From the NCBI RefSeq assembly GCF_000621165.1, contig NZ_JHZA01000020.1, forward strand, positions 37,869 to 101,868: a stretch of 64,000 nucleotides of DNA. Reading direction: 5' to 3'. The notes under the pieces were generated by a model. That model did no database searches. It was given only the letters and a program-made list of their open reading frames with translations, and was not told where the DNA came from. Of the stretch, positions 1 to 6,976 are shown piece after piece. A program made the translations under genes and the position numbers. Every line of letters starts with the position of its first letter. The stretch's first letter is position 1. Origin of the DNA: Enterovibrio calviensis DSM 14347. GTDB taxonomy: Bacteria > Pseudomonadota > Gammaproteobacteria > Enterobacterales > Vibrionaceae.

Positions 1-576
1 AAAAATCTCGATGTCGATGAAATCAACCAGCTGCTTTCTGTGGATACTGATGATGACCCTTTGGCGGTCAGAGATCGCGCCATGATGGAGTTGATGTACG
101 GTGCTGGTTTGCGTTTGTCTGAACTGATTGGCCTCAATCTTCGTGATGTTGCTGTGCGAAAAGGCGACTTGCGAGTGATAGGTAAGGGCGACAAAGAGCG
201 CGTAGTACCGTTTACTGGTATGGCGAAAGAGTGGCTGATCAACTGGATAAAAGTACGTAATCTTCTGCTCAAAGGGCCTGAAGAGGCGTTATTTATCTCC
301 AAGTTGGGAAACCGTATCTCTCCGCGTAGCGTACAAAAACGTATGGCAGAATGGGGACAAAAACAGGCGGTAAACAGTCATATCAATCCGCACAAACTCA
401 GGCATAGCTTCGCGACCCACATGCTGGAATCGTCCGGCGATTTGCGTGCGGTGCAAGAATTGTTAGGTCATGCTGACTTGTCGACAACGCAAGTGTATAC
501 CCACCTCGACTTCCAGCACCTTGCCAAGGTGTATGATGCCGCCCATCCACGGGCACGAAAGCGCAAGAGTGATTAG
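1..576 (+). CDS. xerC: Tyrosine recombinase XerC (3' part)
   Basis: C-terminal 191 codons of the site-specific recombinase that, with XerD, resolves chromosome dimers at dif. The reading frame is open from base 1, so roughly the first third (the SAM-like core-binding domain; full XerC is about 300 residues) lies left of the window. The catalytic domain is complete: the first Arg lies in GLRLSEL, the Lys region in GKGDKER, the HxxR box in HKLRHSF, the second His in ELLGHAD and the Tyr nucleophile in QVYTH. The end, rich in Arg and Lys, is typical of XerC rather than XerD. The following HAD gene yigB, 44 bases downstream, is the usual xerC partner in enterics and vibrios, which supports XerC over XerD. 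Confidence 0.95.
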   Translation, partial: KNLDVDEINQLLSVDTDDDPLAVRDRAMMELMYGAGLRLSELIGLNLRDVAVRKGDLRVIGKGDKERVVPFTGMAKEWLINWIKVRNLLLKGPEEALFISKLGNRISPRSVQKRMAEWGQKQAVNSHINPHKLRHSFATHMLESSGDLRAVQELLGHADLSTTQVYTHLDFQHLAKVYDAAHPRARKRKSD

Positions 577-620
577 CACAGCGGGCTGATCCCGCTCACT
601 GACGATGAAAAGGAACGAAC

Positions 621-1346
621 ATGAAGTTTTATCGTAGATGGGAAGCGGTGAGCGCGTTGACCTTTGATTTGGACGATACCCTTTACGACAATCGCGTCGT
701 GATCGTTCGCGCCGAGCAAAAGTTACTGGATTGGTTAGAAGAGCACTGTGCGCCCATGGCGGCATTTAGCTGGTCTCAATGGCAAGAGATGCGACAGCAA
801 GTGCTCGATAACGACGGGCGCTTGAAAGGGTTTGTCACCGACATCCGACGCGCGCAGATCCGCCTTGCCGCGAGTCGTTGTGGTCTCAGTGATAGCGCAG
901 GTAAGCAACTGGCGAATGACGGAGTGGATTTCTTCTTGATGGAGCGCAGCAATTTTGTGGTTCCAGATGAAGCCGTTGAAACCTTGTCGATGCTGTCGGC
1001 GCGTTATCCCTTGGTGGCAATCACCAACGGCAATGTGGACTGTGACAGATTGGGGCTGACCCCTTACTTTCAAGGAATCCTTCAAGCAGGCCCTGATGGA
1101 TTAGCCAAGCCTGATCCCGCCCTATTTATCAAAGCCAAAAACCTTTTAGGACAAGCCCCATCGGGGATTCTGCATGTCGGTGATCATCTAAAAACGGATG
1201 TGCGCGGCGCGAAATTGGCGGGTTTTAAAGCGTGTTGGTTCAATGATACGCAACAGCCGCTGACAGCGCAGCGGCATGCTTCGTTATTACCGGATGTGGA
1301 AATCTCCCACCTGAGTCAACTTCTGACTCTTACCCGCGCTGTTTAA
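621..1346 (+). CDS. yigB: HAD-superfamily phosphatase YigB
   Basis: Haloacid-dehalogenase hydrolase of 241 residues. All four HAD motifs are visible: I with the Asp nucleophile in TFDLDDTLYD, II with Thr in AITNGN, III with Lys in AKPDPALF, and IV in GDHLKTDVRGAKLAG. In E. coli YigB dephosphorylates FMN and the riboflavin intermediate 5-amino-6-(5-phosphoribitylamino)uracil; transfer of that substrate here is inference. The gene starts at ATG 621 after a GGAACG-type ribosome site. It is probably read through from xerC. Its last 17 bases overlap the tail of the convergent DoxX gene, so the two transcription units meet end to end. Confidence 0.9.
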   Translation: MKFYRRWEAVSALTFDLDDTLYDNRVVIVRAEQKLLDWLEEHCAPMAAFSWSQWQEMRQQVLDNDGRLKGFVTDIRRAQIRLAASRCGLSDSAGKQLANDGVDFFLMERSNFVVPDEAVETLSMLSARYPLVAITNGNVDCDRLGLTPYFQGILQAGPDGLAKPDPALFIKAKNLLGQAPSGILHVGDHLKTDVRGAKLAGFKACWFNDTQQPLTAQRHASLLPDVEISHLSQLLTLTRAV

Positions 1347-1767
1347 GTTTATTGTCGATAGCGAGTAAGCCTGGTCCCCAAATCATGGTGGCGAGAATCA
1401 TCACACCCCACATTTGGTGGTCAAAGAATCCTTTATCCCAAAGTGCAGGGTAAGACACCACCGCCACGATATTGAACACAAACAAGGCAAGCGCCGCGGG
1501 GCGAGTGAGCAAACCTAATACCAAGAATACTGGCAAGATAAGCTCTGCGGCTGTTCCTAGGTATGCGGCCATTTCCCAAGGTAAAACGGGCACCTGATAT
1601 TCATATTCAAACAAATAGAGAGTGCTATCCCAGCTCGCTATTTTGGTTTGTCCCGCTCGGAAAAAGACCCACGCAACCCATAATCGGCTTAGCAGCAGCA
1701 ACGCTGGCGCTAGGGGCTTTAGCGCAGATTCAAAAATATTATCCAGTTTGGTAATCAAAGAAAGCAT
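1330..1767 (-). CDS. DoxX family membrane protein of the bufferin-like cluster
   Basis: Small integral membrane protein of 145 residues with about four hydrophobic segments, including ones around ALLLLSRLWVAWVFF, AAELILPVFLVLGLL and ALALFVFNIVAVV. This is the DoxX/SURF4-like fold. The start is set at ATG 1767 because AAGGA lies eight bases upstream; a TTG two codons earlier has no usable spacing. It is the last gene of a reverse-strand cluster and starts 17 bases after the DUF2063 stop. In bufferin (DUF2282) operons a DoxX protein of unknown biochemical role often accompanies the modification enzymes, so a function in copper handling or membrane redox is inference from context only. Confidence 0.8.
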   Translation of the reverse strand: MLSLITKLDNIFESALKPLAPALLLLSRLWVAWVFFRAGQTKIASWDSTLYLFEYEYQVPVLPWEMAAYLGTAAELILPVFLVLGLLTRPAALALFVFNIVAVVSYPALWDKGFFDHQMWGVMILATMIWGPGLLAIDNKLKQRG

Positions 1768-1784
1768 ACGCAATATCCTTTTTC

Positions 1785-2540
1785 TTATGGCGTGCGAGTA
1801 AGGTTGAAGTCGGTAAAGACGCCGCGCTGCATGGCGCTGGCAATATGTTGCAACTGCTCTGGGGCAATATCGCTAAATGGCGAGTGTGCGCAGGCGTCAA
1901 TCAAACCTGCCTCAAAGATATCTAGCGCGATCACGGTGAGCGTGTCGTGCCTGAGATGTATGAGCACAGATTCTGCAGAATTAAGGTCGATAGATTGAAG
2001 TTGCGCCTCATCTTGGCGCGTCACGGCATCCCAAATCTGACTGATGGCAAAATCACTTTGAATAATTTTGGCAGCCGGTGAGACATGCAGATGGATATCG
2101 CCAAACTCTTCTGGCGAAACCAGCGCGAGGGCTTCAACGGGAAATGGTTCGGGTGACACAACCGCCCGGTTCACGGTTTGAATATGCCACTCCAATGTCG
2201 CCATATCCGCCAAATAGGGAACGGCTTCAATAATGTTTGGGATCGAAGCAATGGTGTCATTGAATCCCTCGCCGTAACGATCGACGCAGGCATCCTTCAT
2301 CGGTGTGTTCAGCACATGTTGCCGTGCTATCGCATCAAAGCAGACATCCCCGACGAGTGCTTTGACCACGGGGTAAACCACGGCGAGGCATTCACTCAGT
2401 GTCATCACAAAGTTATTGCGATAGACCTGAAGCAGGGCGTCCGGTGAGGTGGCGCCATGCTCCACGGGTAAATCGTGGGGCTGGTAATGCAAGGCATCAC
2501 CAAACTGGCGCTGTAAGGCCGCAAGGTTAGGCGATGTCAT
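1785..2540 (-). CDS. bufC1: DUF2063 protein, BufC-like partner of the MNIO enzyme
   Basis: Protein of 251 residues with the N-terminal DUF2063 signature: an LQRQFGDAL helix, then LLQVYRNNF and ALVGDVCFDA. DUF2063 proteins are helical DNA-binding-like or adaptor proteins that work as partners of DUF692 (MNIO) enzymes and are thought to present the precursor peptide. The ATG overlaps the TGA of the upstream DUF692 gene (ATGA), indicating translational coupling. The downstream DoxX gene follows after 17 bases. Function as recruitment partner in peptide modification is established for some family members and inferred here from the preserved gene order. Confidence 0.85.
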   Translation of the reverse strand: MTSPNLAALQRQFGDALHYQPHDLPVEHGATSPDALLQVYRNNFVMTLSECLAVVYPVVKALVGDVCFDAIARQHVLNTPMKDACVDRYGEGFNDTIASIPNIIEAVPYLADMATLEWHIQTVNRAVVSPEPFPVEALALVSPEEFGDIHLHVSPAAKIIQSDFAISQIWDAVTRQDEAQLQSIDLNSAESVLIHLRHDTLTVIALDIFEAGLIDACAHSPFSDIAPEQLQHIASAMQRGVFTDFNLTRTP

Positions 2541-3394
2541 GATGCCACCCCACTGAGTGTGCTGGGGGATAGCGCAGTGAGAATATCATGGGCTTTTTTT
2601 GCCTCCGCGAGGAGAACCTCGGGGGCGGGAATATCCGTGTCCCATTCAATCAAGGTATGTCGCGGCCCGTGAGCGGCTATCCACGCACGATAGAGTGCCC
2701 ACACAGGCTCAGAAACCGGTTGGCTGTGAGTATCAATCCAGATCTCGCCTTCAGGCAACGGGTTCACCGTGTAGCCAGCTAGATGGATTTCTTTCACCTT
2801 GTCAGGGTCAATAGCAGCCAAATATTGTTGTGCGTCAAAGCCATGGTTAAAGGCACTGACATGCACGTTATTGAGGTCGAGCAGCAAGTCGCAGCCTGTC
2901 CGCTGTGACACTTCGGCCAAAAATTCCCATTCAGGAATGGTGGAGTGACTGAAACTCAAATAGCTTGAAGGGTTCTCAACCAGCATCTGTCGACCAAGAT
3001 ACTCTTGTGTGGTATCGACATTGGCGCAAAACACCTCAAGGGCTTCCTCGGTATAAGGAAGAGGGAGCAAATCATTGAAGTACTGGCCGTTAACCGAACT
3101 CCAACTTAAGTGATCGGAAACAAAGAGCGGATCGATCGCATCAATCAGTCGCTTTAGACGACGTAAATGCTCGCGATTGATGGGGTCGGTTGACCCCAAA
3201 GACAAACCCACCCCGTGACAACTAATGGCATATTGATGACGCAGGGAGTGCAATGTCTCAAACGCAGCAGAATCAGGCTGGAAAAAGTTTTCACTGTGTA
3301 CTTCTAACCATCCTATATCCGGAGTCTGATTAATGAAGTGTTCGTGATGTGGATGCCTAAGCCCCACGCCAACCCATGGTGAAAACTTATCCAT
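2537..3394 (-). CDS. bufB1: DUF692 / MNIO-family iron oxidase, BufB-like
   Basis: TIM-barrel enzyme of 285 residues, of the multinuclear non-heme iron-dependent oxidase (DUF692, MNIO) family. Motifs with likely metal ligands are visible in order: EVHSENFF, SCHGVGLSLGS, SDHLSWSS, LVENPSSYLSF, DLNNVHVSAFNHGFD, IHLAGY, DTHSQPVSEPVW and LIEWDTDIP; His, Asp, Glu and Asn in these carry the iron cluster in solved relatives. Family members oxidise cysteines of short precursor peptides into heterocycles. The likely substrate is encoded directly upstream (DUF2282 peptide, 24 bases away). The gene is coupled to the DUF2063 gene by a four-base overlap. Assignment to family is firm; the exact cysteine modification is inference. 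Confidence 0.9.
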   Translation of the reverse strand: MDKFSPWVGVGLRHPHHEHFINQTPDIGWLEVHSENFFQPDSAAFETLHSLRHQYAISCHGVGLSLGSTDPINREHLRRLKRLIDAIDPLFVSDHLSWSSVNGQYFNDLLPLPYTEEALEVFCANVDTTQEYLGRQMLVENPSSYLSFSHSTIPEWEFLAEVSQRTGCDLLLDLNNVHVSAFNHGFDAQQYLAAIDPDKVKEIHLAGYTVNPLPEGEIWIDTHSQPVSEPVWALYRAWIAAHGPRHTLIEWDTDIPAPEVLLAEAKKAHDILTALSPSTLSGVAS

Positions 3395-3418
3395 GCCTAA
3401 TCCCTTTGCTCTCGTCGA

Positions 3419-3679
3419 TTAAGATGAGGTTTTAGCACCACCAGTAAGGCGGTCACATAGGCCTGCAGGGACGACGATGAATGCATCAGATTGTGCGTCT
3501 TTCGTTGAAGTACCGGCACATGAGCTAGTGTTGGTTGCACAGTCATTCTTACCGGCTTTCGCAACGCCGTAGCACTTTTCTTTTTCTGCAGCTTGGGCAA
3601 CAGTGGTGGTCAATGTGGTAGCACCTACAGCAAGCAGACTAGTAACAGCAGCCGCGACAGCAAAATTCGTCTTTTTCAT
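3419..3679 (-). CDS. bufA1: DUF2282 bufferin-type precursor peptide
   Basis: Small exported peptide of 86 residues. Residues 1-30 form a Sec signal peptide (KK, then a hydrophobic stretch, and AQA just before residue 31). The remainder carries four cysteines at about 36, 47, 54 and 75 in the family pattern [21 protein letters not shown] and [15 protein letters not shown]2282 peptides modified by DUF692/DUF2063 enzymes have been described as bufferins, secreted or periplasmic copper-binding RiPPs. It is the first gene of the reverse-strand cluster and has a GAGGAA ribosome site. Copper binding is inferred from the family; the sequence itself shows only the conserved Cys motifs. Confidence 0.88.
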   Translation of the reverse strand: MKKTNFAVAAAVTSLLAVGATTLTTTVAQAAEKEKCYGVAKAGKNDCATNTSSCAGTSTKDAQSDAFIVVPAGLCDRLTGGAKTSS

Positions 3680-3756
3680 GTCAATTCCTCATTGTAAGGA
3701 CGAAGGTCCTTAGGATTATCAATTGATTAAAGATAGAGCCGTCTTCATAACGTACT

Positions 3757-3774
3757 CACCTAAAAGGATAGGTG
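3757..3774. promoter_or_regulatory. Inverted repeat upstream of the DUF2282 cluster
   Basis: CACCTA and TAGGTG are separated by six bases, about 80 bases upstream of the peptide start. It could be an operator for the reverse-strand cluster. The same 3680-4056 spacer holds the uvrD promoter on the other strand and no gene that I can support. A second short hairpin (AAGGAC CTTC GTCCTT read on the reverse strand) lies near 3695-3710, close to the ribosome site. Confidence 0.3.
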
Positions 3775-4015
3775 GAACGCATGAAAACTTTCGCAGGAAG
3801 GGTTATTTTTTGACCAAAATTAACCATTGATCGGGTGTGTCATCAATTAAGATGTTGATTTTAATAGAGTGAATGGCGTTTTATGTCTTTGATGAACAAG
3901 GATGATTTCAATTTATATCGCGATAGGTCGGCTTGTAGGTTCTCTAAACCGCGCCTCTGATGCGCTTTTCCTCAGAATTTTGGTGTTAGGTTCGCACCTG
4001 AAAGTCACTTGGGTA

Positions 4016-4046
4016 TATAATCTCCAACCAGTGTATAAATAACCAG
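4016..4046 (+). promoter_or_regulatory. uvrD promoter -10 and candidate LexA box
   Basis: TATAAT at 4016-4021 is followed by GTGTATAAATAACCAG at 4031-4046, which matches 12 of 16 positions of the gammaproteobacterial LexA site (CTGT, AT-rich centre, ACAG), with an imperfect first half. The position just downstream of the expected transcription start, 11 bases before the uvrD ATG, would permit repression. uvrD is an SOS gene in E. coli; regulation here is inferred. Confidence 0.45.
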
Positions 4047-4056
4047 TGAATGAACG

Positions 4057-6234
4057 ATGGACGTATCCCACCTGATCGACGGTCTTAACGACAAACAACG
4101 CGAAGCCGTGGCCGCACAGCTTGGTAACTATCTGGTGCTAGCGGGCGCGGGCAGTGGTAAAACCCGGGTGCTGGTTCATCGCATTGCTTGGTTAATGAAA
4201 GTTGAACATGCTTCGCCGTTTTCTGTGCTGGCCGTGACCTTTACCAATAAAGCCGCTGCGGAAATGCGTGGCCGTATTGATCAATTGATGCAGGGCACTT
4301 CCTCCGGCCTGTGGTGCGGTACGTTCCACGGCTTGTGTCACCGTATTCTTCGCGCCCATCATCTTGATGCGAATTTGCCGCAAGACTTCCAGATTCTAGA
4401 TTCTGATGATCAACAGCGTTTGCTGCGCCGCTTGATCAAAGCACAAAACCTTGATGAAAAACATTGGCCTGCGCGTCAGGCGTCGTGGTACATCAACGGT
4501 AAAAAAGACGAAGGGCTGCGCCCACATCATATTGATGCGCAGTTTGATCCGGTCGAAAAGACATGGTTACGTGTTTATAGCGCCTACCAAGAAGCCTGCG
4601 ACCGTGCAGGGCTGGTGGACTTCGCTGAACTTCTATTGCGCTGCCACGAGTTGCTGCGTGATAAAACCCATATCCGTGAGCACTACCAAGCGCGATTCCA
4701 GCACATTCTGGTGGACGAATTCCAAGATACCAACAACATCCAATACGCATGGCTTCGCATGATGGCGGGGACACAAGCTAATGTGATGATCGTTGGTGAT
4801 GATGACCAGTCAATTTACGGCTGGCGCGGCGCGAAAATCGAGAACATTCAACGATTCCTCGACGATTTCGTTGGCGCACAAACCATTCGTTTGGAGCAGA
4901 ACTACCGCTCGACGGGCAACATTCTAAAAGCCTCTAACCACCTCATCACCAATAACTCGGAGCGCATGGGCAAGAGCCTGTGGACTGATGGTAAAGAAGG
5001 TGAATTGATTTCTGTATACAGTGCATTTAACGAGTTAGACGAAGCGCGTTTTGTCGTCGGTAAAATCAAATCATGGCACGACGATGGCGGCGCATTGAAT
5101 GATTGCGCCATGCTGTACCGAAATAACGCCCAATCTCGCGTGTTGGAAGAAGCCTTGATTCAAGCTGGCTTGCCGTATCGTATTTACGGTGGCATGCGAT
5201 TCTTCGAACGCCAAGAAATCAAAGATGCCTTGGCGTACCTGCGTTTGATGGCGAACCGCTTTGACGATGCGGCCTTTGAGCGCGTGGTGAACACGCCCAC
5301 CCGTGGTATGGGTGATCGCACCTTGGAAACCATTCGATTGGCTGCCCGCGATCGTGGCGCGACCATGTGGGAAGCCAGTGTCCAACTGTTGGATGAGCAA
5401 GTTTTGGCGGGACGCGCAGCGAATTCATTGCGTCGCTTTGTCGAATTGGTGAATGCATTGGAAGACGACACCCGCGAAATGGCGTTGTTCCAGCAGACGG
5501 ACTACGTGATCCAGAATTCCGGATTGCGCGCCATGTACGAAGCCGAGAAAGGCGAGAAAGCTCAAGCACGTATTGATAACTTGGAAGAACTTGTCACGGC
5601 AACGCGCCAATACGAAGTGCCTGAAGAAGTCCAAGAGGACATGTCGCCACTGTCAGCTTTCTTGTCGCACGCCGCGTTAGAAGCGGGTGAAGGGCAGGCG
5701 GATGAATTCGACGATGCCGTTCAACTGATGACACTACACAGTGCCAAAGGGTTGGAGTTCCCAATGGTATTCATGGTGGGCGTCGAAGAAGGCATGTTCC
5801 CAAGCCAGATGTCTTCAGAGGAAGCCGGTCGACTCGAAGAAGAACGCCGCCTTTGCTACGTGGGCATGACGCGAGCAATGAAAAAGCTCTACATCACCCA
5901 TGCGGAAATGCGTCGCGTGTATGGCAAAGACATGTTCCACAAAGCGTCTCGATTCATTCGTGAATTACCAGAAGAGTGCATGGAAGAAGTGCGCATGCGT
6001 GCCAAGGTGACACGCCCTGCGGCTGCGAGTGGTCGATTCTCACAAACTCAATCTCAGCAGAACTTCAACCAAACGGGCTTTAACTTGGGGCAGCGCGTGC
6101 AGCATCCGAAGTTTGGTGAAGGCACGATTATCAATTTCGAAGGCAGTGGTAACCAAAGCCGCGTGCAGGTGGCCTTTAATGGTGAAGGCATCAAGTGGTT
6201 GGTGACGCAATATGCCAAGCTTGAAGTCATGTAA
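4057..6234 (+). CDS. uvrD: DNA helicase II UvrD
   Basis: Superfamily 1A 3'-5' helicase of 725 residues (E. coli UvrD is 720) acting in nucleotide excision and mismatch repair. The Q motif is at LNDKQREAV (about 10-18), Walker A at GAGSGKT (30-36), motif Ia at VTFTNKAAAEM, Walker B at VDEFQDTN (about 219), motif III at GDDDQSIYGWRGA, motif IV around LEQNYRST, motif V near LHSAKGLEF and motif VI at YVGMTRA (about 605). A C-terminal Tudor-like segment with LGQRVQHPKFGEGTI supports UvrD rather than Rep. In E. coli it follows xerC-yigB directly; here the bufferin-like cluster sits between. A hairpin terminator follows at 6326-6354. Confidence 0.97.
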   Translation: MDVSHLIDGLNDKQREAVAAQLGNYLVLAGAGSGKTRVLVHRIAWLMKVEHASPFSVLAVTFTNKAAAEMRGRIDQLMQGTSSGLWCGTFHGLCHRILRAHHLDANLPQDFQILDSDDQQRLLRRLIKAQNLDEKHWPARQASWYINGKKDEGLRPHHIDAQFDPVEKTWLRVYSAYQEACDRAGLVDFAELLLRCHELLRDKTHIREHYQARFQHILVDEFQDTNNIQYAWLRMMAGTQANVMIVGDDDQSIYGWRGAKIENIQRFLDDFVGAQTIRLEQNYRSTGNILKASNHLITNNSERMGKSLWTDGKEGELISVYSAFNELDEARFVVGKIKSWHDDGGALNDCAMLYRNNAQSRVLEEALIQAGLPYRIYGGMRFFERQEIKDALAYLRLMANRFDDAAFERVVNTPTRGMGDRTLETIRLAARDRGATMWEASVQLLDEQVLAGRAANSLRRFVELVNALEDDTREMALFQQTDYVIQNSGLRAMYEAEKGEKAQARIDNLEELVTATRQYEVPEEVQEDMSPLSAFLSHAALEAGEGQADEFDDAVQLMTLHSAKGLEFPMVFMVGVEEGMFPSQMSSEEAGRLEEERRLCYVGMTRAMKKLYITHAEMRRVYGKDMFHKASRFIRELPEECMEEVRMRAKVTRPAAASGRFSQTQSQQNFNQTGFNLGQRVQHPKFGEGTIINFEGSGNQSRVQVAFNGEGIKWLVTQYAKLEVM

Positions 6235-6325
6235 GCTCACAGCTTTTCGACTGCGTTAATTCACTGGCAAAGCGAAACCAAGCGATGCCAATAGACGCAG
6301 TAAAGATTTTAAAAGAAACACAAAG

Positions 6326-6354
6326 AAAAAGGGAGGCTGAATGCCTCCCTTTTT
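6326..6354 (+). terminator. Rho-independent terminator of uvrD
   Basis: GGGAGGC and GCCTCCC stem with a five-base loop, flanked by A5 on the left and T5 on the right. Confidence 0.85.
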
Positions 6355-6374
6355 GATGCTTGAGCGTTTACTTT

Positions 6375-6422
6375 TGCGTTGCTGCGTTGCTGCGTTGCTG
6401 CGTTGCTGCGTTGCTGCTTTGG
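6375..6422. repeat. Octanucleotide tandem repeat
   Basis: Five perfect head-to-tail copies of TGCGTTGC (6375-6414) and a degenerate sixth copy (TGCTTTGG). It lies between the uvrD terminator and the 3' end of the DUF2780 gene, outside any supported coding region, so copy number changes would be tolerated. Confidence 0.9.
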
Positions 6423-6448
6423 TGCTCTAGCGATGGGGTGCGAGGCAA

Positions 6449-6946
6449 TTAAGCCGCTTGACCCCAAAGGCTTGATAGCGACCCTAACAATGAATCACTG
6501 GCTCCTTGCTCACCCAAGTACTTCAAGATAACAGGTGCGTATTCGGTCACCATGGCTGGGTCTAAGCCGAGAGCGCTGAACACTTTGTTCACCGACTCCA
6601 TGTTGTTTAGCATGCTGCCTAAATCACCAGGGATCGCGCCAGTTAAAGAATCCAGACCTGGAACCATCTTCGTTAACTCGCTTGCTTGATCTGTACCTAG
6701 CTCTTGATACGCCATTGCCAGCAATGCGCCAGCACCGCCTGCGGCTTGGTCGTCATTGACGTTCAGGTCGCTAGAAAGCAAAGACGTGAGTGGGTTATCT
6801 GCCGCTTCTTTGCTGACGCCAGTCATTAGGTTGCTGGCTTCTTTCTTCGCATCACCCACCAAACTGTCCAAACTCAGTGCATGTGCCGGTACCGCCGCCG
6901 CGATCAATACGGCGGAAAGTGCCATCACATTTAATTTACGTAACAT
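6449..6946 (-). CDS. DUF2780 family secreted protein (VcgC/VcgE-like)
   Basis: Protein of 165 residues with an N-terminal signal peptide (MLRKLNVMALSAVLIAA, then AHA before LSLDSLVG). The mature part is Ala-, Gly-, Leu- and Ser-rich and helical, with a gap-poor pattern such as AAGGAGALLAMAYQELG and ALGLDPAMVTEYAPVILKYL that matches DUF2780 proteins of vibrios. No catalytic motif is visible and the function is unknown. The start at ATG 6946 follows AGGAGCACC; an upstream in-frame codon has no such site. It lies 30 bases downstream of ggt on the same strand and may be co-transcribed with it. Confidence 0.75.
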   Translation of the reverse strand: MLRKLNVMALSAVLIAAAVPAHALSLDSLVGDAKKEASNLMTGVSKEAADNPLTSLLSSDLNVNDDQAAGGAGALLAMAYQELGTDQASELTKMVPGLDSLTGAIPGDLGSMLNNMESVNKVFSALGLDPAMVTEYAPVILKYLGEQGASDSLLGSLSSLWGQAA

Positions 6947-6976
6947 GGTGCTCCTCCTGAGGGGCATTAATTTCGG

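Noticed and set aside
3779..3813. Ten-codon frame starting at the ATG near 3780
   Set aside because: On the plus strand with only a weak ribosome site and no gene behind it except uvrD, 240 bases on.
3913..4098. Reverse-strand frame across the uvrD promoter
   Set aside because: Covers TATAAT and the LexA-like site and runs into uvrD; no family or start signal.
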